A DNA stretch of 64,000 nucleotides from Longimicrobiales bacterium (GCA_951828585.1 OX639991.1:1210576-1274575); one strand, 5' to 3'; shown: positions 37,329 through 47,770, counted from the first letter of the stretch. The notes: generated by a model not told the origin, from the letters alone. Program-made: numbers and translations.

Positions 37329-40214
37329 ATGTCCACCCCCATCGATCATCATCCCGACTTTTCTGCCCGGCACCTGGGTCCGAATGCGGACCAGATCCGG
37401 GAAATGCTCGCAGTAGTCGGCTGCGACAGCCTCGACCAGCTCATGCAGGAGACGGTGCCGGACGCCATCCGGCTCGGAAGGGAGCTGCGGATACCTGAGG
37501 GCGTTCCGGAGGCGGAGCTGCTCGCGCGCCTGAAGGAGATCGCCGCCGCGAACGAGACGTGGCGCAGCTACCTGGGCCTGGGCTATTCGGGCACCATCAC
37601 CCCCGGGGTCATCCAGAGGAACATCCTGGAGAACCCGGGATGGTACACACAATACACACCGTACCAGGCGGAGATCGCACAGGGCCGGCTGGAAGCGCTG
37701 CTGAACTTCCAGACCGCGGTGATCGACCTGACGGGGATGGAGATCGCGAACGCCTCGCTACTCGATGAGGGCACGGCGGCCGCCGAGGCCATGTTCATGC
37801 TGCTGGGCAAGGGGCGGAAGCGCCGCGGGCACGTCTTCCTGGTGGCCGAGGACTGCCATCCCCAGACGATTGCCGTAGTGAGCACCCGGGCCGAGCCGCT
37901 CGGGGTGGAGGTGCGGGTGGGGCCGAGCGGGGACTTCGCCTTCGACGAGACGGTATTCGGTGCGCTGGTGCAGTACCCCGCCACCGACGGCGGCGTGCAC
38001 GACTACCGTGCGCTCTGCGAGGCGGCACGAGCGGCGGGCAGTCATGTGGTGGTCGCTGCCGACATCCTGGCGCTCGCGCTGCTCACGCCGCCGGGCGAAT
38101 TCGGGGCGGATGTGGCGGTGGGGAACTCGCAGCGTCTGGGGGTTCCCATGGGATACGGTGGTCCCCACGCGGCCTACATCGCCTGCCGGGAGAAGTTCAA
38201 GCGGCAGCTGCCGGGCCGGATCATCGGAATGTCGAAGGATCGGCACGGCAACCCGGCGCTCAGGATGGCACTGCAGACGCGCGAGCAGCACATCCGGCGG
38301 GAGCGCGCCACCTCCAACATCTGCACGGCGCAGGTGTTGCTGGCGGTCATGGCGGGTATGTACGCGGTATATCACGGGCCCGAGGGGCTGCGGCGCATCG
38401 CGGAGCGGATCCGCAAGCAGACGGCGACGCTTGCACGGGGGCTCGACGCGGCCGGGAACGGTCTGGTCCATCGGACATTCTTCGACACCGTGCGCGTGAA
38501 CCCCGCGAACGGGGCGGACCAGGTGCTGGCCGCCGCGCGTGCGGCCCGGATCAACGTGCGCGACTTCGGCGACGGAACGGTGGGCGTTTCCCTCGACGAG
38601 ACCGTCACCCCCGCCGACCTCGACGACCTCCTCGCCGTTTTCGGCGCGGGCGGCTCGTCCAGTGAACTGGCCGCCTCGTTCGAGCCGGAGAGCTACCCGC
38701 CCCACCTCGCGCGCTGCAGTCCCTACCTGACCCATCCCGTCTTCAACAGCTACCACTCCGAGACGGAGATGCTGCGCTACATCCACCGTCTCGGATCGCG
38801 CGACCTCTCGCTGACCACCAGCATGATCCCGCTGGGTTCGTGCACGATGAAGCTGAACGCCACGACCCAGATGACCCCGGTCACGTGGCCGGAGTTCGGG
38901 GGACTCCATCCCTTCGCCCCGCGCGAACAGGCGAAGGGATACGCCCGGATCATTGCCGATCTGGAGGAGTGGCTGGCTGAAATCACAGGGTTGCCCGCAG
39001 TGTCGCTGCAGCCGAATTCGGGGGCGCAGGGAGAGTACACGGGGCTGCTGGTCATTCGGGCGCGGCTCCGCGCGCTGGGGCAGGAACACCGGGACGTCTG
39101 CCTGATTCCCTCGTCGGCGCACGGCACCAACCCCGCGAGCGCCGTGATGGCCGGGATGAAGGTGGTGGTGGTGCGCTGCGACGACCGCGGCAACGTGGAT
39201 GTGGCGGACCTGGGGGCGAAGGCGGAGCAGCACGGCGACCGGCTGGCCGCGGTGATGGTCACCTACCCGTCCACACACGGTGTCTTCGAAGAGGAGATCC
39301 GCACGGTCTGCGACACCGTGCACCGGCACGGCGGGTACGTCTACCTGGACGGCGCCAACCTGAACGCCCAGGTCGGCCTTTGCCGTCCCGGCGACTACGG
39401 GGCGGACGTGATCCACATCAACCTCCACAAGACCTTCGCGATTCCGCACGGCGGCGGCGGCCCCGGCATGGGCCCCATCTGCGCCACGGAGGAGCTGGCC
39501 CCCCACCTTCCCGGCCACCCCGTCGTACCGGTCGGCGGGGTCGAGGCGATCGGCGCGGTCGCGGCGGCCCCCTGGGGGAGCGCGAGCATCCTGCTCATCT
39601 CGTGGGCGTACATCGCGCTTCTGGGCCGCGACGGAGTCACCGAAGCGACGCGCACGGCGATCCTCAACGCCAACTACATGGCGATCACCCTCGAGGACCA
39701 CTTCGACATCCTGTACTGGTGGGGCAGCGGGAGCGGCCGCGTCGCCCACGAGTTCATCGTCGACCTGCGCCCCCTCAAGAAGGCCACCGGGATCACCGAG
39801 GAGGATGTCGCCAAGCGCCTCATGGACTACGGTTTCCACGCGCCCACGATGGCCTTTCCCGTTCCCGGCACCATCATGATCGAACCCACCGAGAGCGAGT
39901 CCAGGGCCGAGCTGGACCGGTTCTGCCAAGCCCTCATCTCGATCCGGGCCGAGATACAGCAGATCGAGCTCGGGCTCCAGGACCGGCTGGACAATGCCCT
40001 GAAGAACGCGCCGCATACCGCGCGGGCGGTCACGACGGAGGCTTGGGAGCACGGGTACACCCGCGAGCAGGCCGCCTTCCCGGCGCCCTGGTTGCGCGAA
40101 CACAAGTTCTGGCCGTACGTGGGGCGCATCGACAACGCCCTGGGCGACCGCAATCTTGTCTGCGCCTGCCACCCGGTGGAAGCCTACGAAGCTCCAGAGG
40201 CGGCCCACCGCTGA
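37329..40214 (+). CDS. gcvP: Glycine dehydrogenase (decarboxylating), GcvP
   Basis: A 961-residue single-chain P protein, longer than the split two-subunit type. ATG 37329 gives an N-terminus ([17 protein letters not shown]) of standard length. Early signature [17 protein letters not shown]; the PLP lysine is Lys701 in [18 protein letters not shown]. It removes CO2 from glycine and loads the aminomethyl group on GcvH. N- and C-terminal PLP-fold halves are both present; only the second carries the Lys. Co-transcribed with gcvH. Confidence 0.95.
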   Translation: MSTPIDHHPDFSARHLGPNADQIREMLAVVGCDSLDQLMQETVPDAIRLGRELRIPEGVPEAELLARLKEIAAANETWRSYLGLGYSGTITPGVIQRNILENPGWYTQYTPYQAEIAQGRLEALLNFQTAVIDLTGMEIANASLLDEGTAAAEAMFMLLGKGRKRRGHVFLVAEDCHPQTIAVVSTRAEPLGVEVRVGPSGDFAFDETVFGALVQYPATDGGVHDYRALCEAARAAGSHVVVAADILALALLTPPGEFGADVAVGNSQRLGVPMGYGGPHAAYIACREKFKRQLPGRIIGMSKDRHGNPALRMALQTREQHIRRERATSNICTAQVLLAVMAGMYAVYHGPEGLRRIAERIRKQTATLARGLDAAGNGLVHRTFFDTVRVNPANGADQVLAAARAARINVRDFGDGTVGVSLDETVTPADLDDLLAVFGAGGSSSELAASFEPESYPPHLARCSPYLTHPVFNSYHSETEMLRYIHRLGSRDLSLTTSMIPLGSCTMKLNATTQMTPVTWPEFGGLHPFAPREQAKGYARIIADLEEWLAEITGLPAVSLQPNSGAQGEYTGLLVIRARLRALGQEHRDVCLIPSSAHGTNPASAVMAGMKVVVVRCDDRGNVDVADLGAKAEQHGDRLAAVMVTYPSTHGVFEEEIRTVCDTVHRHGGYVYLDGANLNAQVGLCRPGDYGADVIHINLHKTFAIPHGGGGPGMGPICATEELAPHLPGHPVVPVGGVEAIGAVAAAPWGSASILLISWAYIALLGRDGVTEATRTAILNANYMAITLEDHFDILYWWGSGSGRVAHEFIVDLRPLKKATGITEEDVAKRLMDYGFHAPTMAFPVPGTIMIEPTESESRAELDRFCQALISIRAEIQQIELGLQDRLDNALKNAPHTARAVTTEAWEHGYTREQAAFPAPWLREHKFWPYVGRIDNALGDRNLVCACHPVEAYEAPEAAHR

Positions 40215-40271
40215 CCCCCATCGCAAACGCGAAAATCCGAAGTCAACCACACCCGGAATGGAGGAGTTCCC

Positions 40272-40958
40272 TTGGCCAGACTGACATTTCACGGCCAGTC
40301 CACATTCACCGTCGAGACCGACGACGGCACCCGGCTCGTCATCGACCCGTTCTTCGACGACAACCCGGTCTCGGATATCAAGCGGTCCGAGGTGGGCGCG
40401 GTGGACTACATCCTGTGCACGCACGGCCACTTCGACCACTTCGCCGACGCGATCCCGCTGGCCCGCGAGACGGGCGCGACGCTCATCTCCACCTTCGAGA
40501 TCGTCTCCTTCGCCGAGACGCAGGGGGTGACCAACGGCCATCCGCTTCACATCGGGGGCGGCTACGATTTCCCCTTCGGGCGCGCGAAGATGACCCCGGC
40601 GATCCACGGCGGTCAGGTGCACGGCGACACGACGGGGCAGTTCACCACCATTCCCGGCGGTTTCCTGCTAGACATTGACGGCAAGCGCATCCATCACGCG
40701 GGGGACACGGCCCTCACCCTCGACATGCAGCTCCTGCGCGGCAAGGTGGACGTGGCGATCCTGCCCATCGGCGACAATTTCACGATGGGGCCGGAGGACG
40801 CGGCCACCGCCGTGGGCTTCATCGAGCCCGAGGTGGTGATCCCGGTCCACTACAACACCTGGCCCCTCATCGAACAGGACCCGGAGCGCTTTCGCGCCCT
40901 CGTGGGCGACCGCGCCCACGTCCAGGTCATGGCCCCGGGGGATTCCTACGGCCCCTGA
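40272..40958 (+). CDS. Metal-dependent hydrolase, UPF0173 type
   Basis: A 228-residue metallo-beta-lactamase-fold enzyme starting at TTG 40272, behind GGAGG. The zinc motif is CTHGHFDHFADA, with further ligands in PAIHGGQV and IHHAGDTALTLDMQ, and VIPVHYNTWP near the end. This is the UPF0173 / YtkL-like group, whose substrate is unsettled. It follows gcvP by 57 bp on the same strand and may be co-transcribed. No signal peptide, so cytoplasmic. Confidence 0.85.
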   Translation: MARLTFHGQSTFTVETDDGTRLVIDPFFDDNPVSDIKRSEVGAVDYILCTHGHFDHFADAIPLARETGATLISTFEIVSFAETQGVTNGHPLHIGGGYDFPFGRAKMTPAIHGGQVHGDTTGQFTTIPGGFLLDIDGKRIHHAGDTALTLDMQLLRGKVDVAILPIGDNFTMGPEDAATAVGFIEPEVVIPVHYNTWPLIEQDPERFRALVGDRAHVQVMAPGDSYGP

Positions 40959-41016
40959 CCCGGGCCTGCCTGTCCGCTTCCTGACCATCCGCTCCGAGCC
41001 GCGCGCACACCCGTCC

Positions 41017-41826
41017 GTGAACCACAACGCCCCCCTCTCCTGGCGCGTCCTCGTCGACGAGCCGCTGCCGGGATCCGCCAACATGGCGCGCGACCACGCG
41101 CTGGCCGAGCTGGCCCGCCCCGGGACCGGCACGCTGCGCTTCTACCGCTGGAGCCCGGCGACGCTCTCGTTCGGGCGCAACGAACCCGTCACCGTCGGGT
41201 ACAGGGATCTGCTGCGGCGCCATCCGGCGATGGGGGTGGTGCGGCGTCCCACGGGGGGCCGCGCCGTGATCCACGACCGGGAGCTGACCTACTCGGTCGT
41301 GTTGCCGGTGCGCGCATGCGGGGGACTTCGCGCGGCGTACCGCAGGATCAACGAGGCGCTGGTGGCGGGGCTGCGCGGCCTCGGCGTGGGAGCCGGCCAT
41401 GCACAGGGGCGTGCGCTGCGCCCCGAGTCGGGGCCTTGTTTCATGGAGGCGGCCGAGGGCGAGGTGGTGGTGGGGGGGCAGAAGCTGGTGGGGAGCGCCC
41501 AGGCGCGGATCGGGCGGACGATTCTGCAGCACGGGTCGCTGCTCCTGGTCGCGGACCAGACGGCGCTCTTTGCGAATGGGCCCGGGGGGAGGGACCCGGG
41601 AGCGGGTGGCGGGGGTATGAAAGCCGGGCGCCCCCGGCCCGCCACCCTTGCCGAAGTTCTGGGTGAGATTCCCGCCTGGAAACGGCTCGTGGCGGCGTTC
41701 AGCACGGGGTTCGAAGATGTCTTCGGAGGAAGCTGGAGCAGCGGTGCAATGTCGGGAGGCGAAAAGGCCCTAGCGGCGAAGCTGGAAATGCGGTACGGTT
41801 CGCGCGAGTGGACGTGGCGGCGATAA
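41017..41826 (+). CDS. Lipoate-protein ligase / octanoyltransferase-like protein
   Basis: A 269-residue member of the LplA/LipM fold, read from GTG 41017. The adenylate/octanoyl pocket motif is VVRRPTGGRAVIHDRELTYS. The active-site Lys is in VVGGQKLVGSAQARIG. The length is between LipM and LplA. It could ligate free lipoate or transfer octanoate to GcvH-type domains; eye inspection does not decide. The glycine cleavage genes upstream are its natural client. A Gly-rich insert (residues 190-205) is unusual. Confidence 0.75.
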   Translation: MNHNAPLSWRVLVDEPLPGSANMARDHALAELARPGTGTLRFYRWSPATLSFGRNEPVTVGYRDLLRRHPAMGVVRRPTGGRAVIHDRELTYSVVLPVRACGGLRAAYRRINEALVAGLRGLGVGAGHAQGRALRPESGPCFMEAAEGEVVVGGQKLVGSAQARIGRTILQHGSLLLVADQTALFANGPGGRDPGAGGGGMKAGRPRPATLAEVLGEIPAWKRLVAAFSTGFEDVFGGSWSSGAMSGGEKALAAKLEMRYGSREWTWRR

Positions 41827-41894
41827 GGCGCCTTCGGCCGGGGATCGGTTCCCGCCCGGAGAAACGCAGGCTTTCGTTGTTTCGTCCCAACGAT

Positions 41895-41921
41895 TTGACA
41901 GCCCCGCTCGCCGGGTACATT
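41895..41921 (+). promoter_or_regulatory. Promoter upstream of the TolQ/ExbB-like gene
   Basis: Consensus -35 TTGACA (41895-41900), a 15-bp spacer and TACATT (41916-41921). The spacer is a little short. It lies about 100 bp before the TTG start at 42022. Confidence 0.45.
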
Positions 41922-42021
41922 TTGGCGAGCCTTGCGAAACGGACCCGAGGGTCCCAGACTCCATGGTCGCGCCAGGGGGCGTGACGAAACACTCACACAG
42001 GCTTGAAAGCGGGAGGAACCG

Positions 42022-42732
42022 TTGGCCAGCATGATGAACATCTACAGCATACTGCCTCAGCTTCCGGGAGTGGACGCTCCGCCGGAACAGACCTTCGCCG
42101 AACAGATGAGTGACGCCTGGGAGTTCTCCGGGATCATGCGGTGGCCGCTTGGTCTCTGCGTTCTGATCGGTGTCCTGGTGATCGTCTGGAAGTTCTTCGA
42201 CATCATGATGAAGGCCGGTGCGACCAGGAAGATCCTCCGGGAGGTGGATGAGCTGCTGGCCCAGCAGCAAATCAAGGAGGCCCTCGAGCTGACCCGGGAA
42301 TCCAATTCGCCCGCCGCCAACATCCTGCACGCGGGGCTGGAACGCCGCGACGAGGGAACCGAGCGGGTCATGAAGGCGATCGAGAACCAGGGGCTGATCG
42401 AGCTTTCCAAGCTGGAGAGAGGCCTCGTGGTGCTCGCGACGCTCACCAACATCGCGCCGCTCATGGGGTTCCTGGGCACGGTCATGGGCATGATCGAGGC
42501 CTTCAAGGCGATTGAATTCGCTGGCGAGGTAGACGCGACCACGGTGGCGGGCGGCATCAAGATTGCGCTCTACACGACGGCGGCGGGACTGGCCATCGCG
42601 ATTCCGATCAGCGTCTGCCACAACTACTTCGTGTCCAGGATCGACCACTTGGTGATCGACATGGAGGAGTCCGCGCAGAAGATGATCGATGCCCTGTTCT
42701 CCATGCAGATGGGGCAGGAAGCCGGGGACTGA
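42022..42732 (+). CDS. TolQ/ExbB/MotA-family proton channel protein
   Basis: A 236-residue protein starting at TTG 42022 (GGGAGGAACCG ahead). The first membrane helix (WPLGLCVLIGVLVIVWKFF) is followed by a cytoplasmic helical domain (LREVDELLAQQQIKEALELT). Then come the two conserved helices, NIAPLMGFLGTVMGMIEAF and GGIKIALYTTAAGLAIAIPI, with the family Thr and Gly residues. Such channels convert the proton gradient into work across the envelope with a TolR/ExbD partner. No such partner gene is adjacent; the next gene, 25 bp on, is a lytic transglycosylase, an unusual pairing. Confidence 0.85.
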   Translation: MASMMNIYSILPQLPGVDAPPEQTFAEQMSDAWEFSGIMRWPLGLCVLIGVLVIVWKFFDIMMKAGATRKILREVDELLAQQQIKEALELTRESNSPAANILHAGLERRDEGTERVMKAIENQGLIELSKLERGLVVLATLTNIAPLMGFLGTVMGMIEAFKAIEFAGEVDATTVAGGIKIALYTTAAGLAIAIPISVCHNYFVSRIDHLVIDMEESAQKMIDALFSMQMGQEAGD

Positions 42733-42757
42733 GCGCCGGTACAGCCGAATCGTGGTG

Positions 42758-45247
42758 ATGCCCCGCCCGCTCGTATCGGGCAGAGGGCCTCGCCGCCGAC
42801 CACCGGCAGCCCGCGCCGACACTCCCGAGCGGAGTGATCCGGCACGGGCTGCCGGTGCGTTCAGGGTGCTTGCCGGGGTGGCGGTGCTGGTGGTTGCGGG
42901 GGTTTGTCCGGTGGCGGTGGAGGGGGTGGCGGCCCAGTCCAGAAGGGCCTCCGAAGGCGCGTCGACAATCCCGGATTCAATACGGCGGGACATGGCCGAC
43001 GGGAGGTATTGGAAGGCCAGCCGCGCCCTGCGCGTCCACCTGGCGCCGCTGGGCTCGGCCTCGGTCGAGGACCGGATGGTGCTGGCGGAGGCGGAAGCGG
43101 GGTGGAGGAACTGGGAGGGGGCGGTCGCCGCGCTGACCGCGAATGGGGGCGATACCGACGGTGCGCCGCCCCGTTTCTGGTACCTGCTGGGGACTTCCCG
43201 CGCGCGAACGGGAGACCGCGGGGGGGCCGTCCGGGCGCTGACCCGCTTCGTCGAAGCGGTGCCGGCCGATGCTCCGGATGGGCTGGCGGCCCGGTCGCGC
43301 ATTGCACGGGAGTTGGCGGAGAGCGGGGCCATCGCCGAGTCGGTGGAGGGAGTGGGGGTGTTGCATGGGTTGTCGGCCGCGTTGGGGGACTGGACGGCTC
43401 TGGCCGTTGCGAGAACGCTGGGGCGGTGGGGAGAGGGGGCGGCGGTGCGGGAGGTGCTCGCGTCGGTCGTCGATCCCGAGGTGAGAAGGCGGGGGTGGCG
43501 GCTCGAGACGGACGCGTGGGCCCTGGCGGGGGACACGGTGCGGGCCCTGGAGGCCCTGATGGAGGTCTTGGCGCGTGGAAGGGAAAGCGGTGCGTCCCGC
43601 ACGGAGACGCTGGCGCTGGAGTGGCGCTACCGGTTGGCGGGGGGGGACGCGGCAGGGGCGGTTGCCGCGATGGAGGGGCTGCTGCGCCGCACGACACGGG
43701 GCGCAGAGGCGCTGGACGCGGCGATGGCGCACTGGAGGGTGGCCGCGAATTCCGGGCCGGAGGTGTTGCGCATGGTGGCGAGCGCGCTGGGCAACGGCGG
43801 CGAGTTCGGCACGGCGGCGCGCGCGTGGAGGCTGGCCGAGCAGAGGGGAGCGGTCCTGACCGAGGGGGAACGTGCCGCGCTGGCCCGGGCCTACAACGGC
43901 AGCGGGGACCGCGACGGCGCGGTTCGCGTGTACCGCGAGCTGGCTGCGTCCGGGGACCCCGCGGTAGCCGCGCCCGCGCTCCAGGCGTGGGCCGCCATCC
44001 GGACACGCCAGGGTAGGCACGGTGACGCGCGCACCCTGCAGAACCGGCTCGTGGAGCGCTTCCCGTCGAGTGCGGGGGCGCTGGACGTGATCTTCTTCCG
44101 GGGCGACGACCACCACGACGCCGGCCGCGTCGACCAGGCGATCGACCACTACAAGCAGGTCATCTCCATGTCCGCGGCGGCGAACCGCGCGGGGCTGGCG
44201 CGCATGAGGTGGGGGCAGCTTTACCTGGGGCGGGGGGAGCTGGGCGCCGCGCTGGGGGTTTTCCAGGGCTACCTGGAGGAGTTCCCCGACGGTAGACGCT
44301 GGGAGGAGGCCAGCTACTGGGCGGCGCACGCGGCCGCGGCGCTGGGGGACACCGTCGAGGCACGCAGGCTGCGAGCCCGGATCCAGCAGGTAAGTCCTCT
44401 GTCTTACTACGCCTTTCTGTCGGTCCGGGTTGAAGGCACAATCTTCGCGCCCGGCCTGCCCGAAGGCCCGGCCCTGCCGGACCCGGAGTGGCTTTCCCGG
44501 GACCTGGAGACGCTCGCACTGCTGGAGACGGCCGGCCTCGAGGAGGCGGCGGACGCGCACGTCGCCACGATGAAGGCCGCGGCCGCGGAGTCCCCGGAGC
44601 TTCTCCTGCGCCTGGCCGTCGCCCTCCACGAAGCCGGGCGCACCCTGGACGGGATACGTCTCGGGCTGGAGCTGCGCGGGGATGGCCGTCCATGGGACCT
44701 CACCCTGGTGCGCGTGGTGTACCCCTTCCCCTTCCGCGAACTCGTGACTTCACGCGCCCGGGAGCTGGGGCTCGACCCGTACCTGCTGGCCGGTCTCATC
44801 CGGCAGGAGAGCGCCTTCGTGCCGGCCATCGTGTCTCCGGCGGGGGCGGTCGGCCTCACGCAGGTCATGCCGGCCACGGGGAGGCAGGTTGCGGGCACGA
44901 TCGGGCCCAGGGGCTTCCGCACGGAGATGCTGGAGACCCCGGAACTCAACGTCCATCTGGGCACGCACTTTCTCTCCGAGCTCTTCAGCCGCTACGACGG
45001 GGACATCCCCCTGGTCCTGTCGGCGTACAACGCGGGGCCGACCAGGGCGAACCGCTGGCGCCGCCTTCCCGAAGCCGAGGACCCTTATCGCTTCACCGAG
45101 CGTATCCCCTTCGCGGAGACCCGCGGGTATGTGAAGAACGTGACCCGGAATTGGGCGCTGTACCGGTGGCTCTACGGAGGGGAGGAAGCCGGACCGGGGG
45201 AATCGCCGCGCAGCACGTCGTCCCGGGGCGCGGCAGGGCTCGAATGA
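42758..45247 (+). CDS. Soluble lytic murein transglycosylase with helical repeat superhelix
   Basis: An 829-residue exported enzyme. The N-terminal hydrophobic segment (FRVLAGVAVLVVAGVCPVA) is a signal sequence after a long basic start. A very large Ala/Arg-rich TPR-like superhelix (about residues 80-600) precedes the SLT domain, whose catalytic Glu is in AGLIRQESAFVPAI, followed by GAVGLTQVMPATG and VLSAYNAGPTRANRW. It cleaves peptidoglycan glycan strands to anhydro products. It ends in the ATGA overlap with the next ABC gene. Its place behind a TolQ-like gene hints at a cell-envelope or division operon. Confidence 0.87.
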   Translation: MPRPLVSGRGPRRRPPAARADTPERSDPARAAGAFRVLAGVAVLVVAGVCPVAVEGVAAQSRRASEGASTIPDSIRRDMADGRYWKASRALRVHLAPLGSASVEDRMVLAEAEAGWRNWEGAVAALTANGGDTDGAPPRFWYLLGTSRARTGDRGGAVRALTRFVEAVPADAPDGLAARSRIARELAESGAIAESVEGVGVLHGLSAALGDWTALAVARTLGRWGEGAAVREVLASVVDPEVRRRGWRLETDAWALAGDTVRALEALMEVLARGRESGASRTETLALEWRYRLAGGDAAGAVAAMEGLLRRTTRGAEALDAAMAHWRVAANSGPEVLRMVASALGNGGEFGTAARAWRLAEQRGAVLTEGERAALARAYNGSGDRDGAVRVYRELAASGDPAVAAPALQAWAAIRTRQGRHGDARTLQNRLVERFPSSAGALDVIFFRGDDHHDAGRVDQAIDHYKQVISMSAAANRAGLARMRWGQLYLGRGELGAALGVFQGYLEEFPDGRRWEEASYWAAHAAAALGDTVEARRLRARIQQVSPLSYYAFLSVRVEGTIFAPGLPEGPALPDPEWLSRDLETLALLETAGLEEAADAHVATMKAAAAESPELLLRLAVALHEAGRTLDGIRLGLELRGDGRPWDLTLVRVVYPFPFRELVTSRARELGLDPYLLAGLIRQESAFVPAIVSPAGAVGLTQVMPATGRQVAGTIGPRGFRTEMLETPELNVHLGTHFLSELFSRYDGDIPLVLSAYNAGPTRANRWRRLPEAEDPYRFTERIPFAETRGYVKNVTRNWALYRWLYGGEEAGPGESPRSTSSRGAAGLE

Positions 45248-46032
45248 TCGAAACCCAATCACTCACCCGCTACTTCGGGAACAAGGCTGCGGTGGAGGAC
45301 CTTGACCTTAGGGTGGAACCAGGCGAGATCCTGGGCTTTCTGGGACCGAACGGGGCCGGCAAGAGCACCACGGTCAAGATCCTGACCTGCATGATCAAGC
45401 CGACGCGCGGTTCGGCATGGGTCGCCGGCTTCGACGTTGAGCACAAGCCCATGGAGGTGAAGCGGCGTCTCGGCTACGTGCCGGAGGCGGGCGCGCTCTA
45501 CGAAGCCCTGACCGCGCGCGAGTACCTCACGATGGTGGCGAATCTGCGCGGCATCGAGGGAGGGTATGCCGACAGGAAGGTCAGCGAGCTGCTCGATCTC
45601 TTCGGCATGCTCGAGGCACTCGACAAGCCCCTGTCGGAGCACTCGAAGGGGATGAAGCAGAAGGTGCTGATCAGCGCGGCCCTGATGGGCAACCCCGAAG
45701 TGCTCTTCCTCGACGAGCCGCTTAACGGGATCGACGCCAACGCCGCGCTCGTGGTCAAGCAGCTGCTGCGGGAGCTGGCCTCGCAGGGCCGCACGATCCT
45801 CTTCTGCTCGCACATCCTCGAGGTCGTGGAGCGCATCTGTACGCGGATCGTAATCATCGACGAGGGACGCAAGGTTGCGGAAGGAACGGCCGGGAGCATT
45901 GCCGCGGAGACCGGCACGGACTCGCTGGAACAGGCGTTCGCGCACCTGACCGGCATTCGCGACGCCGCCGAGGTCACGCGGGGGCTGCTTTCCGCGCTCG
46001 ATGCCCCCGAGCGCGCCGGCGACGGGTCATGA
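45244..46032 (+). CDS. ABC transporter ATP-binding protein
   Basis: A 262-residue ATPase that starts inside the transglycosylase stop (ATGA). Walker A FLGPNGAGKSTTV, Q-loop region VPEAGALYEALT, signature HSKGMKQKV, Walker B VLFLDEPLNGIDA, switch His in LFCSHILEVVE. The C-terminus is short, so this is an ordinary exporter ATPase rather than a DUF4162 type. It overlaps the permease gene by 4 bp. Substrate unknown. Confidence 0.85.
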   Translation: MIETQSLTRYFGNKAAVEDLDLRVEPGEILGFLGPNGAGKSTTVKILTCMIKPTRGSAWVAGFDVEHKPMEVKRRLGYVPEAGALYEALTAREYLTMVANLRGIEGGYADRKVSELLDLFGMLEALDKPLSEHSKGMKQKVLISAALMGNPEVLFLDEPLNGIDANAALVVKQLLRELASQGRTILFCSHILEVVERICTRIVIIDEGRKVAEGTAGSIAAETGTDSLEQAFAHLTGIRDAAEVTRGLLSALDAPERAGDGS

Positions 46033-47648
46033 AGCCCGTGCGGTGGGCGGTCGAGGCTCTCGGCGCCGACTACGCCCAGTGGCGCGTGCTCAGCCGGGTG
46101 TTGCTCAAGAGCGACCTGCGCTCCTCGTCGGCCATGCAGATGTCGGGGGCCACCGACAAGCCCGGCGCCAAGGTGCCGTGGCCGATACTCCTCGTGTATT
46201 CGTTCTATGGGATGTTCCTGGCGGTGGTGGCGGTGGTTGTCCCCGTGGGATACCTGGCTGCTTCGATCGTCCTGTTGATGGTCTCGCTGATGGTCGCCCT
46301 GGCGATCCTCATCGACTTCCAGTCCGTCGTGATCTCGCCGAACGACTACCAGATTCTGGCGCACCAGCCGGTGTCTTCGCGCACGTACTTCCTCGTCAAG
46401 CTCACCAGCATCCTGCTGTATACCGGCATCATCGGGGCGCTGATGGGCGGCTTCGCGACGATTCCCTTTCTGTGGCAGTTCGGCTTCCTGGTTGCGCTGG
46501 GCTGGCTGGTGGCGCTGGTGGGAACGGTGGTCTGGACCACGCTGGCCATGGTCTTCCTCTACACCCTGATCCTGCGCCTGGTCAGCCCGCGGCGCCTCCG
46601 TCGTGTGCTCGGGTATCTGCAGCTTGTCATGACGATGGTCATCTTCGTGCCGATCATGCTCGACGACACCATGGAAGGTCTGGTGATGAACATGGCCGAG
46701 CCTCCGGCGGCGTTGCTGGCGCTGCCCTCCACCTGGTTCGCGAATATCCTTCCCCTTGCCGCGGGGAGGTGGAGCGTGATCGGAACCCTGATCACTTTCG
46801 CGGCCTTCGCCAGCATTGCCGTACAGTTCCACTTCGTGGCGCGCAGGCTCTCCCTGTCGTATGCCGAGCGGCTCGGGGTGTTGCTGGCCGCAAGCCAGCC
46901 AGGGCGCAGGCGAACCGGAAGGGGCGGTCTCGGGGCACGCTGGTTCTCGTCCGAGCTGCGAGTCGTCTTCACACTGGTGCGCGGGCAGTTCCGCAATGAC
47001 ATGAACTTCCGGCTGGGAGTGCTCGGCATGCTCCCGGTGACGCTTCTGTACGTCTTCATGTCGCTTGACGACGGAGGTCTCCCGGATCCCTTCGTCCACC
47101 TGGGGTACGAAGCCCGTGGCCTGGGGTTGATACACTTCGCGGCGCTGGGAATGCCGATGATCCTGATGGAGCACCTCTTCAGGAGCGAATCCTACAGGGC
47201 TGCGTGGATCTTCTTCTCGACGCCGGTGGACCGTGCCAGACTGGTCGGCAACGTGGGGAACAGTGTGGCGATCTTCTTTCTGCTTCCCTACCTGGCCATG
47301 CTGGCCGCGGTTTTCGCTTGGGCCTTCGGCAACCTGTGGCACGCCTTGATACACGCCGCCGTGTTGGGGCTGGTGGCCCACTTGGCCATACAGATGCTGT
47401 CGCTGGTCGCACCCCGTCTGCCTTTCGCGCAACCCGTTCGCAAGGGAGCCCGGATCGGCAGTTTCATGGGGGCGGTGCTCCTGGCCGTTCTCGCCCTGGC
47501 CCTGCTCCCCCTCATGCTGTGGGTGTACGCGCGGCCATCGTGGACCGCGGCAGCAATGGTGGTCCTGGTGGCCGTGGCCGTGCTGGCGCCGCGGATTGTC
47601 ACGCGCCAGATCCGTGGGCGCGTGGGACGGTTGGAATTCACCGGGTGA
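46029..47648 (+). CDS. ABC exporter membrane protein
   Basis: A 539-residue protein with many hydrophobic segments (around 10-12), such as LVYSFYGMFLAVVAVVVPVG and ALGWLVALVGTVVWTTLAMV. It overlaps the ATPase gene by 4 bp, so the two form one transporter. It is longer than common ABC-2 permeases and shows no clear solute-family signature. The last stretch (VLLAVLALALLPLMLWVYAR) ends just before the cold-shock promoter. Transport role inferred from coupling. Confidence 0.78.
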   Translation: MKPVRWAVEALGADYAQWRVLSRVLLKSDLRSSSAMQMSGATDKPGAKVPWPILLVYSFYGMFLAVVAVVVPVGYLAASIVLLMVSLMVALAILIDFQSVVISPNDYQILAHQPVSSRTYFLVKLTSILLYTGIIGALMGGFATIPFLWQFGFLVALGWLVALVGTVVWTTLAMVFLYTLILRLVSPRRLRRVLGYLQLVMTMVIFVPIMLDDTMEGLVMNMAEPPAALLALPSTWFANILPLAAGRWSVIGTLITFAAFASIAVQFHFVARRLSLSYAERLGVLLAASQPGRRRTGRGGLGARWFSSELRVVFTLVRGQFRNDMNFRLGVLGMLPVTLLYVFMSLDDGGLPDPFVHLGYEARGLGLIHFAALGMPMILMEHLFRSESYRAAWIFFSTPVDRARLVGNVGNSVAIFFLLPYLAMLAAVFAWAFGNLWHALIHAAVLGLVAHLAIQMLSLVAPRLPFAQPVRKGARIGSFMGAVLLAVLALALLPLMLWVYARPSWTAAAMVVLVAVAVLAPRIVTRQIRGRVGRLEFTG

Positions 47649-47666
47649 CCAAGAACGGGTTCCCGC

Positions 47667-47695
47667 TTGACGACTCGTGCACATGCCGCCATCAT
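47667..47695 (+). promoter_or_regulatory. Promoter of the cold-shock gene
   Basis: TTGACG (47667-47672), a 17-bp spacer and CATCAT (47690-47695), about 75 bp before the start codon. The leader is long enough to fold, as is common for cold-shock mRNAs. The -10 match is weak. Confidence 0.35.
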
Positions 47696-47770
47696 GGAGC
47701 CGTCAGTCTGGCGCCGCCCGTTCGGGTCGCCCGCCGCAGTATCATTTTCAGGTTTCTGGAGGATGGCTGA

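Noticed and set aside
37758-40622. Minus-strand open frame of 954 codons opposite gcvP
   Set aside because: Antisense shadow; Val/Gly/His/Arg-rich, without any family motif, while gcvP is complete.
45498-47684. Minus-strand open frame of 728 codons opposite the second ABC transporter
   Set aside because: Gln/His/Arg-rich with no fold signal; the plus-strand ABC motifs are clear.
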